Source: Streptomyces longisporoflavus (GTDB taxonomy: Bacteria > Actinomycetota > Actinomycetes > Streptomycetales > Streptomycetaceae). From it: a stretch of DNA of 64,000 nucleotides. The notes under the pieces are model-generated. The model was not told the origin of the DNA, made no database searches, and saw only the letters and a program-made list of their open reading frames with translations. Both the position numbers and the translations under genes were made by a program. This document shows, one piece after another, positions 41,499-50,594 of the stretch (positions within the stretch are counted from its first letter, which is position 1; each line of letters opens with the position of its first letter). The stretch spans positions 1-64,000 of the forward strand of contig NZ_BMTR01000020.1 in the NCBI RefSeq assembly GCF_014649775.1, in the 5' to 3' direction.

Positions 41499-41711
41499 CT
41501 ACTTGTTCAGGCTCGCCCAGAACTCGTCGAAGGAGAGGCGCTTGTCCTTGTCGGCGTCCTTCGTGCCGATCACGGCCTCGGCCACCGTCTCGGTGACGTA
41601 GAAGTCCCCCATCTTGGCCATGGCCGACTTCCACTCCGCCGCTGTGATGAAGCCGTCGCCGTCCGCGTCGAACTGCTCGAACGTCTTACGCGCTTCCTCG
41701 ATGTCCGCCAC
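41499..41711 (-). CDS. Small EF-hand calcium-binding protein
   Basis: 70 residues from GTG 41711, chosen because the family starts 'MADIEEARKTF' and GAAGGGG lies 8 nt upstream; an in-frame GTG at 41735 would add eight residues. Two EF-hand loops are visible: Asp15-Glu26 (DADGDGFITAAE), canonical, and Asp52-Glu63 (DADKDKRLSFDE), where the usual Gly at loop position 6 is Lys. No signal peptide. Bacterial calmodulin-like proteins of this size occur throughout Streptomyces and have been linked to calcium buffering and differentiation. Upstream gene on the same strand is unrelated. Confidence 0.93.
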   Translation of the reverse strand: MADIEEARKTFEQFDADGDGFITAAEWKSAMAKMGDFYVTETVAEAVIGTKDADKDKRLSFDEFWASLNK

Positions 41712-41787
41712 CGGATCCACCCCTTCTTCGTGCACTACTGACGGGACTCAGGGTATCCGCCGTACGGGTGACTTCCGGGACGAGGGC

Positions 41788-43158
<1,371 letters not shown>

Positions 43159-43317
43159 GAGAAACTCCAATGGTGATTGGTAGACGCCGTTGTCTGCCGG
43201 GGTGGTGCAGAAAACTACGAACGCGGGGCATGAGCCGGGGCACCGCACTCACTGTCTTCACTGTCCAGTGTGCGCGGTGCCCCGAAGATTCGTACGAAAG
43301 AAAAGCGTACGAAAATG

Positions 43318-44577
43318 CTACAGGTTGGGGTACAGCGGGTGCTTTTCCGCCAAGGCGGAGACGCGAGCCTTCAGGGATTCCGCGTCGAAGCCGGGCTTCA
43401 GCGCCTCGGCGATGATGTCGGCGACCTCACGGAAGTCGTCCTCCTGGAAGCCGCGGGTCGCGAGCGCCGGCGTGCCGATCCGCAGGCCCGAGGTGACCAT
43501 CGGGGGACGCGGGTCGTTCGGGATCGCGTTGCGGTTGACCGTGATGCCGACCTCGTGGAGACGGTCCTCGGCCTGCTGCCCGTCGAGCTCGGAGTTGCGC
43601 AGGTCCACCAGGACCAGGTGCACGTCCGTGCCGCCGGACAGGACGTCGACGCCGACGGCCTTCGCGTCGTCCCGCACCAGGCGCTCGGCCAGGATGCGGG
43701 CGCCGTCCAGGGTGCGCTGCTGGCGCTCCTTGAACTCCTCGGAGGCCGCGACCTTGAAGGAGACGGCCTTGGCCGCGATCACGTGCTCCAGGGGACCGCC
43801 CTGGAAGCCGGGGAAGACCGCGGAGTTAAGCTTCTTCGCGAACTCCTTGTCGCGGGCCAGGATGACGCCGCCGCGCGGGCCGCCCAGGGTCTTGTGCGTG
43901 GTGGAGGTCACCACGTCCGCGTACGGCACCGGGTTGGGGTGCAGACCGGCGGCCACGAGACCGGCGAAGTGCGCCATGTCGACCCACAGCTTCGCGCCGA
44001 CCTCGTCGGCGATGCGGCGGAACTCCGCGAAGTCGAGCTGACGCGGGTAGGCGGACCAGCCCGCGATGATCACCTTCGGGTTGTTCTCCTTGGCCAGGCG
44101 CTCGACCTCGGCCATGTCGACCAGACCGGCCTCGTCCACGTGGTACGCGACCACGTTGAACTGCTTGCCGGAGAAGTTCAGGCGCATGCCGTGGGTGAGG
44201 TGGCCGCCGTGCGCCAGGTCGAGGCCGAGGATCGTGTCGCCGGGCTGGGCGATCGCGAAGAGAGCGGCCTGGTTCGCGGAGGCGCCGGAGTGCGGCTGGA
44301 CGTTGGCGTACTCGGCGCCGAACAGCTCCTTGATCCGGTCGATCGCGATCTGCTCGGTCACGTCCACGTGCTCGCAGCCGCCGTAGTAGCGGCGGCCGGG
44401 GTAGCCCTCGGCGTACTTGTTGGTGAGGACCGTGCCCTGGGCCTCCATGACCGCGACGGGAGCGAAGTTCTCCGACGCGATCATTTCCAGGGTGGACTGC
44501 TGACGGTGGAGCTCGGCGTCGACGGCGGCGGCGACGTCCGGGTCCAGCTCGTGGAGAGGGGTGTTGAGAAGCGACAT
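43318..44577 (-). CDS. glyA: Serine hydroxymethyltransferase
   Basis: 419 residues from ATG 44577 (MSLLNTPLHELDPDVAAAVD). PLP enzyme interconverting glycine + 5,10-methylene-THF and serine + THF. The PLP lysine is Lys229 in TSTTHKTLGGPRGG; GCEHVDVTEQIAIDR and HSGASANQAA are also conserved. Length is normal. Located 30 bp downstream of gcvH, in the same operon. Here it most likely runs toward serine, using the one-carbon units from the glycine cleavage system. Confidence 0.97.
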   Translation of the reverse strand: MSLLNTPLHELDPDVAAAVDAELHRQQSTLEMIASENFAPVAVMEAQGTVLTNKYAEGYPGRRYYGGCEHVDVTEQIAIDRIKELFGAEYANVQPHSGASANQAALFAIAQPGDTILGLDLAHGGHLTHGMRLNFSGKQFNVVAYHVDEAGLVDMAEVERLAKENNPKVIIAGWSAYPRQLDFAEFRRIADEVGAKLWVDMAHFAGLVAAGLHPNPVPYADVVTSTTHKTLGGPRGGVILARDKEFAKKLNSAVFPGFQGGPLEHVIAAKAVSFKVAASEEFKERQQRTLDGARILAERLVRDDAKAVGVDVLSGGTDVHLVLVDLRNSELDGQQAEDRLHEVGITVNRNAIPNDPRPPMVTSGLRIGTPALATRGFQEDDFREVADIIAEALKPGFDAESLKARVSALAEKHPLYPNL

Positions 44578-44607
44578 CAGGTGGTCCCTAGGGGTCTTCG
44601 GGGGGCT

Positions 44608-44985
44608 TCAGCTGCCGGAGAACTCGGTGTACTCGTCGGCGGAGAGCAGGTCCTTCGGCTCCTCCGTGACGCGCACCTTGAAGAGCCAACCACCCTCGAA
44701 CGGGGCGGAGTTGACGAGCGAGGGGTCGTCCACGACGTCCTGGTTCGACTCGACGACCTCACCGGTCACCGGCGAGTACAGGTCGCTGACCGACTTGGTC
44801 GACTCGAGCTCGCCGCACGTCTCGCCCGCGGTCACCGCGGCGCCGGCCTCGGGAAGGTCGGCGTAGACGACGTCACCGAGCGCGTTGGCGGCGTGCTCCG
44901 TGATACCGACCGTCGCCACGCCGTCCTCGGTGGCCGAGAGCCACTCGTGCTCCTTGCTGTAACGCAGCTGCTGGGGGTTGCTCAT
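44608..44985 (-). CDS. gcvH: Glycine cleavage system H protein
   Basis: 125 residues from ATG 44985 (AGGAG 9 nt upstream). Lipoyl carrier: the lipoylated lysine is Lys64 in ESTKSVSD. Shuttles the aminomethyl group from the P protein to GcvT. It lies between gcvT and glyA. gcvP is not in the window. Confidence 0.97.
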   Translation of the reverse strand: MSNPQQLRYSKEHEWLSATEDGVATVGITEHAANALGDVVYADLPEAGAAVTAGETCGELESTKSVSDLYSPVTGEVVESNQDVVDDPSLVNSAPFEGGWLFKVRVTEEPKDLLSADEYTEFSGS

Positions 44986-45074
44986 GACCTGAATTCTCCT
45001 GTACGCGGGTGGGTGCTGCGGAACGGGGATGATGTGCGTGGGGTCACTTCCGGCTCGGCGCGGAGCCGGAGGCG

Positions 45075-46208
45075 TCACTTCTGGCGCTTGTAGAACGGCA
45101 GTGCCACGACCTCGTACGGCTCGTGCGTGCCCCGGATGTCGACGCCGACACCCGCGCTTCCGGGGGCCGCGTGCGCCGCGTCGACGTACGCGATGGCGAT
45201 CGGCTTGCCGAGCGTCGGGGACGGCGCGCCGGAGGTGACCTCGCCGATGACCTTGCCGTCGGCGACCACGGAGAAGCCCGCGCGCGGGATGCGGCGGCCC
45301 GCGGCGATCAGGCCCACCAGCTTGCGCGGGGGAGCGGTCTCGGCGCGCTCGGCGGCGGCGGCGAGCGCGGCGCGCCCCACGAAGCTCTCGGACATCGAGG
45401 TCTTCTCGAACTTCACGACCCGGCCAAGGCCCGCGTCGAAGGGCGTCAGCTCGGCGGTCAGCTCGTGCCCGTACAGCGGCATGCCCGCCTCCAGGCGCAG
45501 CGTGTCGCGGCAGGAGAGCCCGGCCGGGACCAGGCCGACGGGCTCGCCCGCCTCCATCAGCGCGTTCCAGAGCTTCTCGGCGTCACCGGGCGCGACGAAG
45601 AGCTCGAAGCCGTCCTCGCCGGTGTAGCCCGTGCGGGCGATCAGGGCGGAGACGCCAGCGACCGTGCCCGGCAGGCCCGCGTAGTACTTCAGGCCGTCCA
45701 GGTCGGCATCCGTGAGTGACTTCAGGATGCCGGGGGACTCGGGACCCTGGACGGCGAGCAGGGCGTACGCGTCGCGGTCGTCGCGGACCTCGACGTCGAA
45801 GTCCCCGGCGCGGTCGCGCAGGACGTCCAGGACATTCTGGGCGTTCGACGCATTGGCGACAATCATGTACTCCGGGGCGTCGGGCTCGCCGAGCCGGTAG
45901 ACGATCAGGTCGTCCAGGATCCCGCCGTTCTCGGCACAGATCATCGTGTAACGGGCGCGGCCGACACCGATGGAGCCGATGTTGCCGACGAGCGAGAAGT
46001 TCAGGAAGTCCACGGCCTGCGGTCCGGTGACCGTGATCTCGCCCATGTGGGAGAGGTCGAAGAGACCGGCCTTGGTGCGCACGGCGACGTGCTCGTCGCG
46101 CTCGCTGCCGTAGCGCAGCGGCATGTCCCAGCCCGCGAAATCGGTCATGGTCGCACCGAGCGCGCGATGCACGGCATCGAGGGCGGTCAGACGGGGGACG
46201 GTACTCAT
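45075..46208 (-). CDS. gcvT: Glycine cleavage system aminomethyltransferase (T protein)
   Basis: 377 residues from ATG 46208 (GGGAG 9 nt upstream). Family markers: FAGWDMPLRYGS, GLFDLSHMGEI, ARTGYTGEDGFE and the C-terminal GEVTSGAPSPTLGKPI. It transfers the methylene group from the aminomethyl-H protein to THF, releasing ammonia. First gene of the operon and directly downstream of the glycine riboswitch at 46240-46465. Confidence 0.97.
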   Translation of the reverse strand: MSTVPRLTALDAVHRALGATMTDFAGWDMPLRYGSERDEHVAVRTKAGLFDLSHMGEITVTGPQAVDFLNFSLVGNIGSIGVGRARYTMICAENGGILDDLIVYRLGEPDAPEYMIVANASNAQNVLDVLRDRAGDFDVEVRDDRDAYALLAVQGPESPGILKSLTDADLDGLKYYAGLPGTVAGVSALIARTGYTGEDGFELFVAPGDAEKLWNALMEAGEPVGLVPAGLSCRDTLRLEAGMPLYGHELTAELTPFDAGLGRVVKFEKTSMSESFVGRAALAAAAERAETAPPRKLVGLIAAGRRIPRAGFSVVADGKVIGEVTSGAPSPTLGKPIAIAYVDAAHAAPGSAGVGVDIRGTHEPYEVVALPFYKRQK

Positions 46209-46239
46209 ACGGGGAACTCCCAGGGGCATGACGGGCGAG

Positions 46240-46465
46240 GTCGATCCTCCCCATCTGTCATCGGAACCTGAGAGGTTCACCACGACCCGTCCGTAAAGGG
46301 GGTCATGACTTGCACCTTGGGTGGAGCCGCCGGGGCGGCCCGCTTTTCAGATGTGCCTCGCCCGCGCGGTACGGGGCCTGAGAGATTCAAGGGAGGGACT
46401 TGCTCCTTCGGCGCCCCGGAGCGCCTTGACGACGGTGTCCGGGAACTCTCCCGCGCGGATTCAAA
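46240..46465 (-). promoter_or_regulatory. Tandem glycine riboswitch ahead of gcvT
   Basis: On the minus strand the first aptamer shows GCGGGAGAG (about 46456-46445), CCGAAGGAGCAAG and GAATCTCTCAGGCCC; the second shows GGTGCAAGTC-type core sequence and GAACCTCTCAGGTTCC (about 46280-46260), ending in GATGACAGATGGGGAGG. These are the signature elements of the two-aptamer glycine riboswitch, normally an ON switch that raises gcv expression when glycine is abundant. The distance from the second aptamer to the gcvT start is about 40 nt, leaving little room for a classical terminator and suggesting control of translation initiation or of early termination overlapping the ribosome site. Confidence 0.93.
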
Positions 46466-46622
46466 CGGCCTGTATGGAGTTTGCGCGCACATCATTGCAC
46501 GCGCCCCTGTCACAGGGCAGTGCCGATCGAGTAATGCCCTTGTGCCGCATTACCTTCTCTTTACACTTGCCGGGGAAGCTGCGGTAAGCAGTTACGTGAC
46601 CGCTTAGGGGAGGCCGATCACG

Positions 46623-47291
46623 GTGCGCAGGACGAGTGTCTACGCGACCAGCACGGGGGTGGCCCTGCCCAAACAGGCCGCCGCCCCCACCAGGGAGAGC
46701 TGCGGCCCCCTGCCCGCGGCCGTCGTGCGCGACCTGCGGCAGCGCACGGGCCACAGCCCGCACCGCCTCACGTTCGGCGCGGGCGATCTCGTCGTCGTCT
46801 CCGGCCTTCCGGGCAGCGGCAAGTCCACGCTGATGCGCCGGGCCGTCGCGGGGCCGCGCATCGACTCGCAGGACACCCGCGACCGCTGGGCCCGGCGCAT
46901 GCCGCGCCTGCTGCCGTACGCGGTCTACCGCCCCCTGGTCCGCATCGCGCACTACGCGGGCCTGCGCACCGCCCTGCGCTCCGGCGAGGGCGTCGTGGTG
47001 CACGACTGCGGCACCCAGGCGTGGGTGCGCCGCTGGCTGGCCCGCGAGGCCGCGCGGCGGGGCACGACGCTGCACCTGCTGCTGCTCGACGTGGAGCCGG
47101 ACACCGCCATAGAGGGCCAGCTCTCGCGCGGACGCGGCGTGTCGAGATACGCCTTCGCACGGCACCGCAGGACCATCGGCCGCCTGATCGGCGCCGCCGA
47201 GCGGGGCGATCTGCCGCGCGGCTGCGGTTCCGCGATCCTCCTTGACCGGACGGCGGCGGGCGTCCTGGGCGGGATCGGCTTCGGGGACTGA
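46623..47291 (+). CDS. P-loop ATPase/kinase of unknown role
   Basis: 222 residues from GTG 46623 with GGGGAGG about 9 nt upstream. Walker A is GLPGSGKST (about 61-69), followed by IDSQDTRDRW, a hydrophobic LHLLLLDV strand and SRYAFARHRR, as in the AAA_33/zeta-toxin-like ATP-binding kinases with small substrates. No DNA- or membrane-binding domain is seen. Divergent from the glycine operon: the 414-bp gap holds the riboswitch and both promoters. Substrate unknown. Confidence 0.8.
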   Translation: MRRTSVYATSTGVALPKQAAAPTRESCGPLPAAVVRDLRQRTGHSPHRLTFGAGDLVVVSGLPGSGKSTLMRRAVAGPRIDSQDTRDRWARRMPRLLPYAVYRPLVRIAHYAGLRTALRSGEGVVVHDCGTQAWVRRWLAREAARRGTTLHLLLLDVEPDTAIEGQLSRGRGVSRYAFARHRRTIGRLIGAAERGDLPRGCGSAILLDRTAAGVLGGIGFGD

Positions 47292-47374
47292 GCCGCCCTC
47301 CGGAGGCCGGGCGGCCCGCCGCGTTAGGGTCGTGCCGCAGGCAGAGCGGGACAGAGCAGGGGTTGGACAGACAG

Positions 47375-48187
47375 ATGGACATTCCGGCGCAGGCGCACCC
47401 CCATCCGTACGGAGGATGGCCGGGCAACGAACTCGAAGAGGTGCTCGCGGCATCCCTGGGCACGCCGGGGGCGCCCCATGCGGGCACAGCATCCGCCGGG
47501 GCCCGCATCGTCGAGGTGCTCGGCCGCAGCCACGTCTGGGTCCCGCTGCCGAACGGCGGGGCGCCCGACAGCGGCACCCTCGACCTGCCCACACTGGAGA
47601 TCGAGGGCCAGGCCTACGTCCCCGTGTTCAGCTCCGAGCAGCAGTTCCGGCAGGTCACCGGCGGCCGCATGGGCTGCACCGTGGCCCCCGCCGTTGAGTT
47701 CGCACGCGGGCTTCCGCCGCAGCTGGGCATCGCGGTCAACCCGGACGGCACGGTCGGGGTCCCGCTGCCGCCGCCGGCCGTCGCCGAGCTCTGCCGGGCC
47801 GGGCGCACCCCGCTGGACGGGCCCGCGAGCGGCGGCCGCGTACGCCTCTTCGAACCGGACTGGCAGGAGGACCCGGTGGACTTCCTGTCCGCCGCCGCCC
47901 GCGAGTTCGAGGCCACCGGGGTCGTGCTGAGCGCCCGCCGTTGTCTCGCCAGCGTCGAGGGGGAGGACCCGACGCTGTTCGTCGGCGTCGAACTGAGCTC
48001 CTGGGAGGGCAACGCGCGCGAGCTGCCGATGGAGGCCGTGGGCCGGGCCATGGGCGCCGCGCCGGTGGCCTGGCCGGTGAACCTCGTACTGCTCGACGTG
48101 GCCCGGGACCCGGTCGGCGACTGGATGCGCGAGCGGGTGAGGCCCTTCTTCGGCCAGAGCCCGCGGCACGAGCACGGACATGTGTAA
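47375..48187 (+). CDS. SseB-family protein (enhanced serine sensitivity-like)
   Basis: 270 residues from ATG 47375; a TTG at 47363 is in frame. The N-terminal SseB domain (about 15-135: NELEEVLAASLG, VWVPLPNGG, AYVPVFSSEQQFRQV) and C-terminal SseB_C domain (about 165-265) fit the family. E. coli SseB raises sensitivity to serine when overproduced; the biochemical role is not known. It lies next to the serine/glycine genes and is followed by a second homologue. Confidence 0.85.
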   Translation: MDIPAQAHPHPYGGWPGNELEEVLAASLGTPGAPHAGTASAGARIVEVLGRSHVWVPLPNGGAPDSGTLDLPTLEIEGQAYVPVFSSEQQFRQVTGGRMGCTVAPAVEFARGLPPQLGIAVNPDGTVGVPLPPPAVAELCRAGRTPLDGPASGGRVRLFEPDWQEDPVDFLSAAAREFEATGVVLSARRCLASVEGEDPTLFVGVELSSWEGNARELPMEAVGRAMGAAPVAWPVNLVLLDVARDPVGDWMRERVRPFFGQSPRHEHGHV

Positions 48188-48274
48188 GGACTTGTGCAGG
48201 TACGCGTGCGAGGGTGCCGTACGTCAAGTCGGTGTCAGGATCGCCGCTTAAGCTGGTTTCATGTCCCGGGGCCA

Positions 48275-48338
48275 CCGGGTCAGCGGGCCACGGGTCGGCG
48301 GGCCCACCGGGTCGGCGGGTCTTCAGGTCAGCGGGTCA
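48275..48338. repeat. Four imperfect 16-17-bp repeats ahead of the second SseB gene
   Basis: Units resembling CCGGGTCGGCGGGTC follow each other from 48275 to 48338, ending about 20 bp before the GTG start. They lie in the short gap between two SseB-like genes and do not form a good hairpin. Cause and function unknown. Confidence 0.5.
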
Positions 48339-48358
48339 TCGCGAAGGGGCGGTTAAGG

Positions 48359-49132
48359 GTGAGTGCGTCGGGCACGGCTGCGGCCGGGCAGGTCGAGCAC
48401 ATGCTGCGCCAGGTGACGCCCGGGCGTTATGACGCCTACGAGGCGCTCCTGCGGGCCCTCGCCGCCGACCAGGTGTGGATGCTGCTCTGGCACGGCCAGG
48501 CCGGATCCCCCGACGCCCAGTACGGAAACATGGAGGTCGAGGGCCTCGGTTACGCCCCGTGCGTGACCTCCGCCCAGGAACTCTCCGCCAGCGGCTGGAA
48601 CCGCTCGTACGAGGTGGTGAGCGGGCTCGACATCGCCCGCACCCTCTACCCCGACCTCTACGGCCTCTGGCTCAACCCGCACGCACCCGGCGGCGGCGTC
48701 GGCATCCCCTGGCTCGACCTGCGGCGCATCGCCTCGGGCCTCGACCTCCAGCCCGCGGGCCCGCTGCGGCTCACCGAGCCCGCCATCGAGATCCCGCAGT
48801 TCTACGCCCTGCTCACGCAGAACGCCCACCGCACCCCCGCGGTCCGCTCGCTGCGCCGCGCCTGGGTGCAGCCCGCGCTCGGCGCGCCGTACCTGGCCAT
48901 CGGCCTCGATGTGTACGACACGTCGCCGTCGTCGGTGGACGGGGTGCGCACGATGATGCAGCAGTCCATCGCCGCCGTCCCCGACGGCCTGCCCGTGTCG
49001 ACGGTCGCGATGTCCGACGTGTACGACCCGGTCGCCCTGTGGCTGCGCGCCAACGCCCGGCCCTTCTACGACCGCGAGGCCCAGCCCGCCCCGGCCCCCG
49101 CGGGCGGCTACGGCTACCCCGCGCAGTACTGA
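48359..49132 (+). CDS. SseB-family protein, second copy
   Basis: 257 residues from GTG 48359 with GAAGGGG about 9 nt upstream. The SseB-type architecture is repeated: an N-terminal domain (about 13-120, LRALAADQVWMLLWHG, LYGLWLNPHAPGGGVGIPWL) and a C-terminal domain with PYLAIGLDVYDTSPSSVDGV. A Pro/Ala/Gly/Tyr-rich tail follows. Divergent in sequence from the neighbour, so this is an old duplication. Likely cotranscribed with the upstream SseB gene. Confidence 0.8.
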   Translation: MSASGTAAAGQVEHMLRQVTPGRYDAYEALLRALAADQVWMLLWHGQAGSPDAQYGNMEVEGLGYAPCVTSAQELSASGWNRSYEVVSGLDIARTLYPDLYGLWLNPHAPGGGVGIPWLDLRRIASGLDLQPAGPLRLTEPAIEIPQFYALLTQNAHRTPAVRSLRRAWVQPALGAPYLAIGLDVYDTSPSSVDGVRTMMQQSIAAVPDGLPVSTVAMSDVYDPVALWLRANARPFYDREAQPAPAPAGGYGYPAQY

Positions 49133-49486
49133 ACCGCTGCCGCGCCCCTGTCCGGCAGGGCCTCTAACCGGCCACCGCGGCTCGTATACCTGCCCTGACC
49201 GCCAGGATGTCCGTTCTGATGGCGGAGGGGGCCTATGGGCTCCCGTGGCACGTTGCGACCCAACTGCCCCGTGTTCGCCCCTCGTTCACGTGCGTCCGGA
49301 TAACGGAACACCTCGAACAGCATCACGGTTGAGCATCCTTTCCCCGTCAAGGCTGGTAACAGATCGCAACCCCGATGAAGACTCCCGCAAGTGGGGCGCT
49401 TCGCCCCTGTGTACGACGGACTGATCACGTCGCTACAGCGGCAAGTGCGGGCCGGTCACCACCGGTTGAGAGGGGTCCCTGCCACG
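49133..49486. other. Gene-free region upstream of the oligopeptide ABC operon
   Basis: No coding sequence supported. It contains a small hairpin GGGGCG-CTT-CGCCCC (49393-49407) in the probable leader and TTGAGC/GGTAAC-type elements around 49328-49360 whose spacing is not convincing as a promoter. The operon promoter should lie here. Confidence 0.4.
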
Positions 49487-50491
49487 ATGACGGCACCATT
49501 GCATGACACACCTGCGGACGCGGACCCGACAGCGGACGTCGCTCCCGCAGTTGATGCAGGGGTGAAGAAGGTCGAGGGGCGGTCCCTCAAGCAGATCGCC
49601 TGGAACCGCCTGAAGCGGGACAAGGTCGCCCTGGCCGGCGGTATCACCGTGATTGTTCTGGTCCTCGTGGCCGTCTTCGCTCCCCTGATCGTCTCCCTGT
49701 TGGGCCACCCGCCCAACGAGTTCCATCAGGAAGAGCTCGAAGACCTGACGAACCTGCCCAAGGGCGCGTTCGGCGGCATGAGTTGGGACTTCCTCTTCGG
49801 CGTCGAGCCGAACAAGGGCCGCGACATCTTCAGCCGGATCGTCTACGGCGCCCGCATCTCCCTCCTGGTGGCCTTCCTCGCCGCCGTGGTGGCCGTGGTG
49901 CTCGGCACCTTCTTCGGCATCATCGCCGGTTACTTCGGCGGCTGGGTCGACGCGCTGATCAGCCGGGTCATGGACGTGCTGCTCTCCTTCCCGCAGCTGC
50001 TCTTCGTGATCTCCCTGGTCTCGGTCCTGCCCGACGACCTGCTCGGCCTGACCGGCAGCGGCGTACGCATCGCCGTACTGATCCTGGTGATCGGCTTCTT
50101 CGGCTGGCCCTACGTCGGCCGCATCGTCCGCGGTCAGACCCTCTCCCTGCGCGAACGCGAGTACGTGGAAGCGGCCCGCAGCCTCGGCGGCGGTCAACGG
50201 CACATCCTCTTCCGTGAGTTGCTGCCGAACCTGGTCGCACCGATCACCGTGTACGCGACGCTCATGATCCCCACCAACATCCTCACCGAAGCAGCCCTCA
50301 GCTTCCTCGGCGCGGGTGTGCGTCCGCCGACGGCCTCCTGGGGCGGCATGCTCCGGGACGCGCTCGCGACGTACGAGCACGACCCGATGTTCATGGTCTT
50401 CCCCGGCCTGGCGATCTTCGTGACCGTGCTTGCCTTCAACCTCTTCGGTGACGGGTTGCGCGACGCCCTGGACCCCAAGGGAACTCGGTAA
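49487..50491 (+). CDS. Oligopeptide ABC transporter permease (OppC/DppC type)
   Basis: 334 residues from ATG 49487. An N-terminal cytoplasmic stretch with KQIAWNRLKRDKVALAGG leads to the first helix, then five further helices; the permease signature EYVEAARSLGGGQRHILFRELLPN is present, and FLGAGVRPPTASWGGML is the classic OppC C-terminal motif. Unusual order: this permease gene leads the operon, ahead of the binding protein, whereas Opp operons usually begin with the binding protein. Confidence 0.93.
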   Translation: MTAPLHDTPADADPTADVAPAVDAGVKKVEGRSLKQIAWNRLKRDKVALAGGITVIVLVLVAVFAPLIVSLLGHPPNEFHQEELEDLTNLPKGAFGGMSWDFLFGVEPNKGRDIFSRIVYGARISLLVAFLAAVVAVVLGTFFGIIAGYFGGWVDALISRVMDVLLSFPQLLFVISLVSVLPDDLLGLTGSGVRIAVLILVIGFFGWPYVGRIVRGQTLSLREREYVEAARSLGGGQRHILFRELLPNLVAPITVYATLMIPTNILTEAALSFLGAGVRPPTASWGGMLRDALATYEHDPMFMVFPGLAIFVTVLAFNLFGDGLRDALDPKGTR

Positions 50492-50594
50492 ACAGCTCCA
50501 ACTGACTTGCCCCTGCCGCAGCGTCAGGTGGCTCTTCCCATGGTTCTTACGGCAGACAAAGGCCAAGGACCGCGAATCTCGGAGGATGCGAGAA

